From: Acidobacteriota bacterium | GTDB taxonomy: Bacteria; Acidobacteriota; Terriglobia; Terriglobales; Acidobacteriaceae | Assembly (NCBI GenBank): GCA_021781795.1 | Contig: JAJXWA010000023.1 | Location: forward strand, 1 to 37,950 | Length of the DNA: 37,950 nt | Direction of reading: 5' to 3' | In this document: positions 17,930 to 25,857 of the stretch, one piece after another | How the letters are laid out: the number at the start of each line of letters is the position of its first letter | How positions within the stretch are numbered: position 1 is the first letter of the stretch | Program-made: the position numbers and the translations under genes | The notes under the pieces: model-generated | Told to the model about the DNA's origin: nothing | Seen by the model: the letters and a program-made list of their open reading frames with translations, nothing else | Databases searched by the model: none

Positions 17930-19231
17930 ATGAAACGTCTAACAGAAGAACGGGGGCAGGTTCTAATCCTCGTAGCTTTCTCGGTGGCGACGCTACTGCT
18001 TCTCCTCTCCGTCGCCATTGATGCCGGACAACTCTACTACGCCCAGAGGCGACTGCAGACCGTCGCAGACGCCGCAGCCCTCGCCGCGGCCCTCGAAACT
18101 TCACAATGCGGCCTTACCAGCAACTGCACAGACATGCAACAGGCAGCGAAGTCTGCCGCAGCGGAGAATGGTTTCTCCAATCCATCCTTCTACGCGCAAT
18201 GCGCTGCCGTCGTTCAGGGAACAGGCGGATCGTTGACCATCAACAACGGGCCTTGCGCGCTTGGCGCCGCTGACCCCAATTACTTGAATGCAAAATTTGC
18301 CGAGGCGGTTGTTTCGCAGCGTCAGCCAACCTTCTTTGGCAGTCTGATCCACATCAACTCGGTCGGCATCTCTGCTCGATCTGAAGCTGCGCTTGGCCCG
18401 CCGAAGAACTGTCTCTTTGTCCTGAACCCCAGCGCACCTCAAGCGATGAAAGTCGGTGGCAATGCCACTCTTGTTGCGCATTGCGGCGTCGCCGTCAATT
18501 CAAGCTCCCCCTCTTCGATTCAAATGGACGGAGGCGCAAGCGTCACCGCCCCGGCAATTTCCACCCACGGCGGATACGTTGCAGGTGGAAACGCGTATGT
18601 CAGCCCAACTCCCACCACCTATGCTCCCGTTGTGCCCGATCCGCTCGCAAATCTGCCCATACCCACTTCTCCCAGCGGCAGCCAGAATCAGCCGGCTACC
18701 TATTCCGGTTCGGCGACACCGGTCCGCATCAGCGGAGGAAGCACAAATGTTGTCTTCAATCCAGGCACCTACAGTGGAGGTATCCACATCGGATCACACG
18801 CGTCGGTGATCTTTAACCCCGGCACCTATATCATTAATGGCCCCATGCATGTCGATGCAGCCGGGGCCATCTCCGGAAATGGCGTTACTCTCTACTTCTC
18901 CAGCGGAGCCCTGTCACTGGATGCAAACAGCCACGTGAATCTCGTGGCGCCAACGATCGGCACCTATGCGGGCATCCTGGTCTATCAGAGCCCGACTGAC
19001 ACTACTACCGTCAGGCTCAATGGCGATTCAACAACCGTTTGGCAAGGAACTATCTATCTTCCGAGCGCGGAGTTACGGCTGGACGGCGGCTCGAACCTTG
19101 CCGTTTACACCATACTTGACGTGAATACACTGGTCCTGGATGGGTCAAACAACTTCAGCGTCGGGAACGACTACTCATCTCTTCCAGGCGGCCCGCCCAT
19201 CCATGGCCTCACCGCCTATCTGATGCAATAA
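17930..19231 (+). CDS. TadE/TadG-like (Tad_N) protein with long extracellular region
   Basis: The 433-residue product starts with the Tad_N signature: a short charged tail (MKRLTEERGQ), a hydrophobic helix (VLILVAFSVATLLLLLSVAIDAG) and QLYYAQRRLQTVADAAALAAAL. This is typical of TadG-type pseudopilins linked to Flp pilus machinery. After about residue 130 it becomes a Gly/Ser/Thr/Asn-rich, beta-structured region with repeats such as VVFNPGTYSGGIHIGSHASVIFNPGTY, suggestive of a beta-helix or surface adhesin. AGGAG at 17919-17923 supports the start at 17930. No other tad gene is adjacent. Cell-surface attachment is inferred; the exact role is unknown. Confidence 0.8.
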   Translation: MKRLTEERGQVLILVAFSVATLLLLLSVAIDAGQLYYAQRRLQTVADAAALAAALETSQCGLTSNCTDMQQAAKSAAAENGFSNPSFYAQCAAVVQGTGGSLTINNGPCALGAADPNYLNAKFAEAVVSQRQPTFFGSLIHINSVGISARSEAALGPPKNCLFVLNPSAPQAMKVGGNATLVAHCGVAVNSSSPSSIQMDGGASVTAPAISTHGGYVAGGNAYVSPTPTTYAPVVPDPLANLPIPTSPSGSQNQPATYSGSATPVRISGGSTNVVFNPGTYSGGIHIGSHASVIFNPGTYIINGPMHVDAAGAISGNGVTLYFSSGALSLDANSHVNLVAPTIGTYAGILVYQSPTDTTTVRLNGDSTTVWQGTIYLPSAELRLDGGSNLAVYTILDVNTLVLDGSNNFSVGNDYSSLPGGPPIHGLTAYLMQ

Positions 19232-19352
19232 GCAGGTCGCGCTGTTTGGCCGCGTAGACTTCGAGCAAATCAACTCCCCGCTGACTTCCAACCGGCTAGA
19301 ACGAATTTGACAGATTCGCCGCGTGCCGCCGTACTCGGCTTCATCTCAGGGT

Positions 19353-20402
19353 CTACTCCATCTCTCCTGCAAACGCCGCCGCGTCCTTGTCCATCTCCGC
19401 CGCGGTGACGCTGTGCGACAGGATCGCCACGCGATAGCGGAACGTCGCTGTCTGCCCCTTCTCCAGCGTGAAGTTGAACGCGGTCTCTTTGGGGTCGAAG
19501 ATGCTGCGTCCCAGCGGATTCGCGGCGAACAGCCCATAGCCGCGCGCATGCCAGTAGGTCGGATAGCCGGGATTCTTCGGATGATCGAAGATTGCAATCG
19601 TTGCAGTATGTTCGCCCGTGTGACCAGTCAGCGTACACCACCTGCCACGCGTGCCCCACACCGCATCGCCCTTCACGCCTTCGCTCGTCAGGTAAACGCC
19701 CGTTGCACCGCTCGTGTCCGCTGCCGCCACCTTCGTCGGCCGTCCACTCGCATCCATGAAGACGCCGCCCTTTTCCGTCGGCGACTCCAGCCACTTGGCC
19801 ACGCGCATGCCCAGCAGTCCCTCTTTGTCATCGTGAAAGACTGCGCGGTCGAGCGCCTTGAGCGTGATGACCTGGTCGATCACGCGCTCGCCCGCTCGCG
19901 TCGCGAAGACATAGTGAGTCGTTTCATCGAGAATCTTCTGGCCTGTGCCGGTGACCCACACCGAATCCACCACCAGCTCGCCGCGCATGGGCCCGCTCCT
20001 GGTTGAAACGATCTTCGTCTCCAGAATCGTGCCCATTTTGTTTCGGTTCTCTTCCTTGATCGCGTCGGAGTTGTTCCAGAAGTCGAATCCGTTCACGTTG
20101 CCATAGTTGAACCAGAGCCCCGCATGATGCGGATGATCCACGCGCTCACCCGGCTGCGGCATGAGCGGAAACCCGCGCGTCACCGTGACGCCTTCATCAT
20201 CCACCAGCGGATACAGCACCGGCTTCTTCAGCGATGTCGGCCAGATATACGAGGTGAACGGCTTCCCATCGATCGTCACATCGACGCGGCGATTGGCTTC
20301 GTCCGCGACGACCTGCACGCCGCCCGCGCCCGCTGCGGCATACGCTTGCGTTCCCAGCATCATGGCAGCCATCAGTACTCCCGGCCATACAGCGTTACGC
20401 AT
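19353..20402 (-). CDS. PmoA-like (DUF6807) secreted protein
   Basis: This 349-residue protein carries a signal peptide (MRNAVWPGVLMAAMMLGTQAYAAA). It matches the PmoA/DUF6807 family seen beside sugar oxidoreductases, with blocks such as KPVLYPLVDDEGVTVTRGFPL, RVDHPHHAGLWFNYGNVNG and TAFNFTLEKGQTATFRYRVAILS. The family name comes from methane oxygenase annotation, but the members are not particulate methane monooxygenase subunits; their function is unknown, likely in carbohydrate processing. Its ATG overlaps the stop of the upstream oxidoreductase by eight bases (20395-20402), so the two are translationally coupled. Confidence 0.85.
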   Translation of the reverse strand: MRNAVWPGVLMAAMMLGTQAYAAAGAGGVQVVADEANRRVDVTIDGKPFTSYIWPTSLKKPVLYPLVDDEGVTVTRGFPLMPQPGERVDHPHHAGLWFNYGNVNGFDFWNNSDAIKEENRNKMGTILETKIVSTRSGPMRGELVVDSVWVTGTGQKILDETTHYVFATRAGERVIDQVITLKALDRAVFHDDKEGLLGMRVAKWLESPTEKGGVFMDASGRPTKVAAADTSGATGVYLTSEGVKGDAVWGTRGRWCTLTGHTGEHTATIAIFDHPKNPGYPTYWHARGYGLFAANPLGRSIFDPKETAFNFTLEKGQTATFRYRVAILSHSVTAAEMDKDAAAFAGEME

Positions 20403-21750
20403 AGACCTTGCCTCCGGCCATCACCTGCTGCGTCTTATCGTCAAAGGTGACCTTCTCGCCTGTCTGAATCGCAGCCACATTCATGCACAGTGCAATCGAG
20501 TGGCTGTACCCTGCTTCGATCGATGCATTCGGCGTCTTGCGCGAGCGTACGCACTCCATCCAGTTGCGCATGTTCGCAGAAGTCATCGGATCCTTGCCCG
20601 TGTCCGCCGCGGTCGAGACCGCCTCCGCGTGCTCCACCAGCGAGAAGCTCGGCAGTTGATTCGCCTTCATTCCCATCTCGGCCGCATTGCGCGCGTTCAA
20701 CCCGCCCGTCGGCGTCACCGTCTGCTTATCCATGTCGATCATGCCGCCGTTCGAGTAGTACAGCTCCTTCACGCCGCCTGCAGAGTTGGTAAAGCGCGAT
20801 GAGTACTGCACCTGGAAGCCCTTGCTCCTATCATCCAGCGGACCGTAATCGAACACAGCCGTCATCGTGTCCCAGTTCTGCCGGCCGTCCTTCCACAGAT
20901 AGATGCCGCCATTGGCCACCACGCTCCGCGGATGCGGCAGACCCGTGAACCAGTGCACCGTGTCGATCTGGTGGACAAGCCACTGATCGGGAATGCCCGA
21001 CGAATACGGCCAGAACAGGCGAAATTCCAGATACTTCCGCGCGTCGAACGGCTCATACGGGCACTCCAGCAGATAGCGCTTCCAATCCGTGTCCTGCTCT
21101 TTCAAGAGCGGCACCACATCCGGACGCCGCCAGCGCCCCGGCTGGTTCACGTTCCACGTCATCTCCACCATCACGATGTCGCCGAACTGGCCGGACTTGA
21201 TGTACTCCGCGGCCTTCTGATAGCTCGGCGTGCTGCGGCGCTGCGTGCCCACCTGCACAATCTTTCCCGTCTTCTTTACCGCAGCGAGGAACCTGCGCGC
21301 ATCCTTCATCGTGTGCGCCGTTGGCTTCTCCACGTATGCGTCACGACCTGCCTCTACCGCCTCTACGCCGTGCAGCGCGTGTTGAAAGTCCGCCGTCGCA
21401 ATCAGTACGGCATCCACATCCTTGCGCGCATACAGCTCATCGTTATTGCGCACCGCATCGACAGCGCTGCCGCTCAGCTTCTGAACGTATGCCGCACCCT
21501 CTTCGCGGCGACGGCTCCAGATGTCAGAGACGGCTACAAATTCAAAATCCAATTCCTTGGCATGCTCCAGAAATGCCGGAATGAGCGCGCTCTTCATCCG
21601 GTCTCCGCATCCCACCACGCCAACTCTCACGCGATCATTTGCGCCCACGATTGCAGCGTAGCTGGAAGCATTCCATGACACGGCGGATGCGGCCAGCGCA
21701 GCGCTGCCCGCCTTCAGAAAATCCCTGCGAGTCTTTTCGATGGATGACAT
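20395..21750 (-). CDS. Tat-exported Gfo/Idh/MocA-family oxidoreductase
   Basis: The 451-residue protein starts with a twin-arginine signal (KTRRDFLKAGSAALAASAV), so it is folded in the cytoplasm with its cofactor and exported. The NAD(P)-binding motif is VRVGVVGCGDRM, followed by AVLIATADFQHALHGVEAVEAGRDAYVEKP with the conserved EKP lysine. Relatives oxidise or rearrange sugars and inositols; the exact substrate is not evident. I placed the start at 21750, the ATG that opens the Tat signal with AGAGGA upstream, because a longer frame to 22212 overlaps the receptor gene. It is coupled to the PmoA-like gene and probably cotranscribed with it. Confidence 0.9.
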   Translation of the reverse strand: MSSIEKTRRDFLKAGSAALAASAVSWNASSYAAIVGANDRVRVGVVGCGDRMKSALIPAFLEHAKELDFEFVAVSDIWSRRREEGAAYVQKLSGSAVDAVRNNDELYARKDVDAVLIATADFQHALHGVEAVEAGRDAYVEKPTAHTMKDARRFLAAVKKTGKIVQVGTQRRSTPSYQKAAEYIKSGQFGDIVMVEMTWNVNQPGRWRRPDVVPLLKEQDTDWKRYLLECPYEPFDARKYLEFRLFWPYSSGIPDQWLVHQIDTVHWFTGLPHPRSVVANGGIYLWKDGRQNWDTMTAVFDYGPLDDRSKGFQVQYSSRFTNSAGGVKELYYSNGGMIDMDKQTVTPTGGLNARNAAEMGMKANQLPSFSLVEHAEAVSTAADTGKDPMTSANMRNWMECVRSRKTPNASIEAGYSHSIALCMNVAAIQTGEKVTFDDKTQQVMAGGKVYA

Positions 21751-21859
21751 GAGCGGTCCTCTGAACTCAAGATTGGATTTGGATGTTGCTGCACCACGCA
21801 GCTGCTCGGGTGATGGAATCAAGCGCGCCGCAATCAAACGAAATTCTTCCGACGCATAT

Positions 21860-21894
21860 GGACCGGTCACCTCAGTGGAAGAGATGACCGGTCC
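21860..21894 (-). terminator. Hairpin after the TonB-dependent receptor
   Basis: Ten-base arms GGACCGGTCA and TGACCGGTCC flank a 15-base loop, just beyond the receptor stop at 21927 on the minus strand. It lacks a T-run. It probably separates or attenuates transcription between the receptor and the oxidoreductase genes (177 bases apart). Confidence 0.55.
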
Positions 21895-21926
21895 GGTTGA
21901 TGCAGTCCTGTCTGAAGCGAACTGCC

Positions 21927-24900
21927 TCAGAAGGCGACTTTGATGCTGCCCTGGAAGACACGAGCCGCATTGCTGGTGGACGAAATCTGGCCGAACGTCG
22001 ATGCGGTCAGAGTGGCATTCGGACTTCCGAAGTCCGGGTGGTTGAGCACGTTGAACGCCTCCAGACGGAAGGTCATGGCGAGGCTCTCGTGGATTGGGAA
22101 GATGCGCGAAACCTGCGCATCGAACTGCAGTGAGCTCGGTCCGCGCAAAGCGTTTCTGGCAAGGTTGCCGTAGGTGCCCAGAGTGCTGCAGCCATTCAGA
22201 TTGGTGCCGCACGGCGCGGTGACCTGTGCAAACGCTGCCGGATTCAGATAGCCGCGTGCGGCTTCGCCGCTGGCCTTTGAAAGCTTCGTGTGCATGTACG
22301 GGTCAACGCCGGGTATGAGGTTCGGACGGTCATGTCCAACGTCGGTAAGAGAGTTGTCCTGGCCCGAAGCAACGTTGATCGGCGCGCCGGATGCGATGTG
22401 GATGAGAGGAGCAAACTCCCAGTTGTTGAGCAGCAGCTTTTCTGCCCGGTTGAAGCGGGAAAAGCTGCTTTTGGTGACCAGTACGACGTTCTCAATATGC
22501 CGGTAGTCGAATCCGCAGGGGCCGTAATCGAGAGCCGGATTCTTGGGATTCTCAAGAGTCGAGCCGCCGATGTCGCCCTGGCCATCTTCGATGTCGAGGC
22601 ACTTGGACCAAGTCCAGTTGGCCATCAGGCTGAAGGTATCCGACAGGCGATGCTGGATTGTCGTAACCATGCCGCTATAGTTGGCTGTCGCCGAGTCGCC
22701 TACCAGCAGCGAACCGCCGCCACCACCCTCAATCTGGTTGCCCTGCATGGGATTCGCAATGGCTAATTCGAAGCGCGAGGCCTGATTCTTGACCGTCGAG
22801 CAATTAGTTCCTGCAGAGCCCGGCTTCACGGCCGCCGGTCCCGTCGTCACGATGCCCGAGCAACCCGTTCCGCCAGCTCCCCAAACGCCGGGGATAAAGA
22901 CCGCGGTGTTGATCGGGATGCCGACAGGATCATGCCGCGTGGTATTGCCGATATAGTCCAACTGCGCCTGCCACCCATGCCCGAACTCGCGCTGCACACT
23001 AGCCGTCCACTGAATCGTGTAGGCTGCGTGGAACTGGTCTGGCATGACGATGTACTGCGACTGCGGATAAAAGACCGCCTGCGCAGGACTGGGCACGCTG
23101 GGCTGCGGGAATGGGCTTGTGGTGATGGTGCCCGTGGACCAAGGCGCGCTGAAGGTCAGCGGCCCTGAAGACGACGTCTGCGCGTTGCTGATGGCGGTTG
23201 CAAAGGGCGGGTTCTGCTGCGTCCGCTGGCCGGTAAAGAAGTTGGGCTTGTCGTACGCAACCTCAAAGCCCGCGCGGACCACCGTCTTGCCTGTGCCCGT
23301 CGGATCATAGGAGACGCCTACGTTAGGAGAAAACTGCCACGGCGAATTCTTCGTGAAACCCTGCGGCACCCCTTTATCTCCATAGAACAAAACGCCCGCC
23401 GGAGCATTGGGATAGACCGTGCTGAAGGTGTTGGACAGGAAATCTGCCATGTTGAAGACGCTGCCGCGGTTGAAGTAATCCGTGGGCATGAAGTTTGGTC
23501 CCCAGCGCAGACCCGCCACCAGCGTCAGCCGGCTCGTGGCATGGTACGTATCCTGCGCATAGAGGCTGGGAATCGGTCCACGCAGGGCATTCTGCTGCTG
23601 CTTGCTCTGCTGGAAGGCGCTCAATGTCCCTTGCAGGAAGTCGAGGTTCTGGTCACCGATGACGTTGCCGCCGTTCGGTCCGCTGCCGCTGTACTCGCCG
23701 TTGAAGCTGAAGACGCCGTTGGATTCATAACCGTTGCCGATGTTCAGTTGGTTCTGAACCCACTCACCGCCGAAGATGATCTGGTGCTTGCCGCGAATCC
23801 AGGTCACATCGTCGTCGATGGAAAGCGTGTTGTCATTGAAGTGTGCGGCAGAGTTCAGGCCGCCGCCGATCGAGAACTTCCCTTCAGCAATCTGCAGGCC
23901 GTTGGGAATCGCCTGATAGATATTGACGCCCAGCGTAGCAGCGTTGATATCGTTCGCAGCATAACCGCGGTTGTTCACGCGGCGCAGGATTGAGATGTGG
24001 GCCGCGTTCACGATATTCGGAGAAAATGTGTACGCATCGCCCATCGTGAAGGTTTGAACGCGCTCGATGTTGCCCGACTGCGTCGTGATCAGAATATTTG
24101 TCGGAGAATAGAAGGCCGGTGACTGGTAGCCATCCACAAGATAGCGCCCGTAAAGGTTCTGCTTCGGGCTGATGGTGTAGTCCACCCTCGTCACAAACTG
24201 ATTGTCGTAAGTATCCGAAGGAATCGAGTAAGAGACAAGGCCGCAACCCTTGGTATCGACAGCCGGGTCGATCTTGGGAAGATACTTCTGCAGCGCAAGC
24301 GCCTGCGCGTTGAAGGTCGGCGTAGTCGGGTAGATGTCGCCGGGAAGCAAAGCGCCGGTGAGCGGGTCCTTCAGTTGCAGAAACTTGCCGGAAGCCTGGC
24401 AGTTGGCGCCGTCCGTCACCGAGAAATCGCCGGCCAGGTTCGCCGCTGTCGGCACGAATGCCTCCTTGCTGGCTTGCGACTCTTTCGCCACCGTGCGCTG
24501 ATAGCCGGCAAAGGCAAACATCTTGTTCCGCTTGATCGGGCCGCCAAATGTGCCGCCAAACTGATTCTGGTGCAGCGTGTCGGGCGAGGTTGAATAGAAA
24601 TTGGTCGCGTCAATGTAGTTGTTACGGATAAACTCGAATGCTTCGCCGTGGAAGCTGTTCGTTCCGGAGCGCGTCACAACGTTCACCATGCCGCCGGTGT
24701 GCTCGCCGTCCTGCGCCCCAAGCACGCTGGATTCCACACTGAACTGACTCACTGCGTCCGGGAAAGGAAATGGCAGGTTGCCATTGGCCATGTAGTCCTG
24801 GTTGTCGCCGCCGTCCAGCCGCCAGAGCGTCGTGTTGCCGTTGCCGCCCGCAACGGAAACTGAGATCGTCGCGTAAGAGTACTTGCTGCCCGTAAAGTCG

Positions 24901-25439
24901 TTGCCTGGAGCATTGGTCGAACCGCCAGACAGTGCAATCAGCGAAGTCATCTGCCGGCCGTTCAACGGCATTTCGGTCACTGTATTCTGATCGATCGTCT
25001 GTTTGAATGTGGGATCTTCCGTCTGCAGCGAAAGACCCTCAGCCTGAACTTCGACCCTCACATCTCCGCTGCCGACCGCAAGGCTCGGATTGATGGCGAT
25101 GCTGCTGCCAACTTCAAGCGTGATGTGATTCTGAACATAAGTCTTAAAGCCGGCATCCGAAACGCTCAGGTCGTAGACGCCAACCGGAACGCCGGGGAAG
25201 ACATAGATACCGGCGCTGTCACTCTGCGTCGCGCGTTTCACGTGCGTAGCTTCGTTTTCCAACGTGATCGCCGCTCCGGGGATCACTGCCCCGGTCGAAT
25301 CCGAAACCGTGCCCTGTATGTTGCCGGATCCGGCAATCTGAGCGTGGCCGCTGACTGAAAGAAGAAAGAATCCTGCACAACTGAGCAGGGACGCCGAACA
25401 CAGGGCCGTTGCCCGCGCCTTGAAGCGCCTGAATTGCAT
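21927..25439 (-). CDS. Oar-like TonB-dependent outer-membrane receptor
   Basis: This 1170-residue protein has a signal peptide (about 1-34), then a carboxypeptidase-regulatory-like beta-sandwich (GNIQGTVSDSTGAVIPGAAITLENEAT ... GVYDLSVSDAGFKTY, about 40-125). A plug domain follows with TVTEMPLNGRQMTSLIALSGG and GAQDGEHTGGMVNVVTRSGTNSFHGEAFEFIRN, and then a long beta-barrel ending in LNHPDFGSPNATLTASTFGQISSTSNAARVFQGSIKVAF. The family (Oar/CarbopepD_reg_2) is expanded in Acidobacteriota and is thought to import large glycans or peptides with TonB energy. Start at 25439 is set by GGGAGG upstream and the signal peptide. The neighbouring sugar oxidoreductase pair suggests a carbohydrate substrate, which is inference. 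Confidence 0.93.
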   Translation of the reverse strand: MQFRRFKARATALCSASLLSCAGFFLLSVSGHAQIAGSGNIQGTVSDSTGAVIPGAAITLENEATHVKRATQSDSAGIYVFPGVPVGVYDLSVSDAGFKTYVQNHITLEVGSSIAINPSLAVGSGDVRVEVQAEGLSLQTEDPTFKQTIDQNTVTEMPLNGRQMTSLIALSGGSTNAPGNDFTGSKYSYATISVSVAGGNGNTTLWRLDGGDNQDYMANGNLPFPFPDAVSQFSVESSVLGAQDGEHTGGMVNVVTRSGTNSFHGEAFEFIRNNYIDATNFYSTSPDTLHQNQFGGTFGGPIKRNKMFAFAGYQRTVAKESQASKEAFVPTAANLAGDFSVTDGANCQASGKFLQLKDPLTGALLPGDIYPTTPTFNAQALALQKYLPKIDPAVDTKGCGLVSYSIPSDTYDNQFVTRVDYTISPKQNLYGRYLVDGYQSPAFYSPTNILITTQSGNIERVQTFTMGDAYTFSPNIVNAAHISILRRVNNRGYAANDINAATLGVNIYQAIPNGLQIAEGKFSIGGGLNSAAHFNDNTLSIDDDVTWIRGKHQIIFGGEWVQNQLNIGNGYESNGVFSFNGEYSGSGPNGGNVIGDQNLDFLQGTLSAFQQSKQQQNALRGPIPSLYAQDTYHATSRLTLVAGLRWGPNFMPTDYFNRGSVFNMADFLSNTFSTVYPNAPAGVLFYGDKGVPQGFTKNSPWQFSPNVGVSYDPTGTGKTVVRAGFEVAYDKPNFFTGQRTQQNPPFATAISNAQTSSSGPLTFSAPWSTGTITTSPFPQPSVPSPAQAVFYPQSQYIVMPDQFHAAYTIQWTASVQREFGHGWQAQLDYIGNTTRHDPVGIPINTAVFIPGVWGAGGTGCSGIVTTGPAAVKPGSAGTNCSTVKNQASRFELAIANPMQGNQIEGGGGGSLLVGDSATANYSGMVTTIQHRLSDTFSLMANWTWSKCLDIEDGQGDIGGSTLENPKNPALDYGPCGFDYRHIENVVLVTKSSFSRFNRAEKLLLNNWEFAPLIHIASGAPINVASGQDNSLTDVGHDRPNLIPGVDPYMHTKLSKASGEAARGYLNPAAFAQVTAPCGTNLNGCSTLGTYGNLARNALRGPSSLQFDAQVSRIFPIHESLAMTFRLEAFNVLNHPDFGSPNATLTASTFGQISSTSNAARVFQGSIKVAF

Positions 25440-25464
25440 GAGAACCTCCCAAAGAATTACTGAT

Positions 25465-25478
25465 GGATTTCGAAATCC
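25465..25478. promoter_or_regulatory. Palindromic operator candidate in the receptor leader
   Basis: GGATTTCGAAATCC is a perfect 14-base palindrome with a central CG, like LacI-family sites. It lies 26 bases before the receptor start and downstream of the predicted transcription start, a position for repression by roadblock. Confidence 0.45.
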
Positions 25479-25501
25479 GCTCTTGGACCTATCGGTGCAA
25501 T

Positions 25502-25559
25502 GTGGTCGGACCACCCTGAACGATGCCAAATAGTTACAGCCCCTTTAAAGACCTGTCAA
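25502..25559 (-). promoter_or_regulatory. Sigma-70 promoter of the receptor gene with GntR/FadR-type operator
   Basis: On the minus strand TTGACA (25559-25554) and TAACTA (25536-25531) are separated by 17 bases, giving a start near 25524. Just downstream, GTGGTC-G-GACCAC (25502-25514) contains TGGT...ACCA, the half-site pattern of FadR-subgroup GntR regulators. The remaining bases of the 418-base gap up to 25857 show no gene I can support. Confidence 0.55.
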
Positions 25560-25857
25560 GATAAAAGTAAAACAAATGAGAACTATCTTATAAATCAGAG
25601 GTATAGCGCTTCGCTTATGCTGATTTTATCTATTGAGTGGTCTGGCCTTGCCCTCCAAGGAGCCCTACTCTGGTCCTTCTTTTGCGCCTTGTTCGTCCGA
25701 GCTGCAGTGTTGAAAGAATACGGGTTTTCCTGCCTTGAATCGAGAGGCGCGGCCGCCTCCATCTGCGATGCGATGCGCCAACTGCAACTCTCCGATGCGC
25801 ACATCTTTCGACGAGATTCTCTCGGTGACCAGCCCGAATGCCCGCCGAAATGCATCC

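Noticed and set aside
22290..22766. Plus-strand ORFs inside the receptor gene
   Set aside because: They are antisense shadows of the TonB-dependent receptor, whose domain order is complete on the minus strand.
25595..25855. Possible regulator remnant downstream of DUF885, with a minus-frame AFRRAFG-like stretch
   Set aside because: Only a few residues resemble an AraC tail; no helix-turn-helix or start is present, so I do not call a pseudogene.
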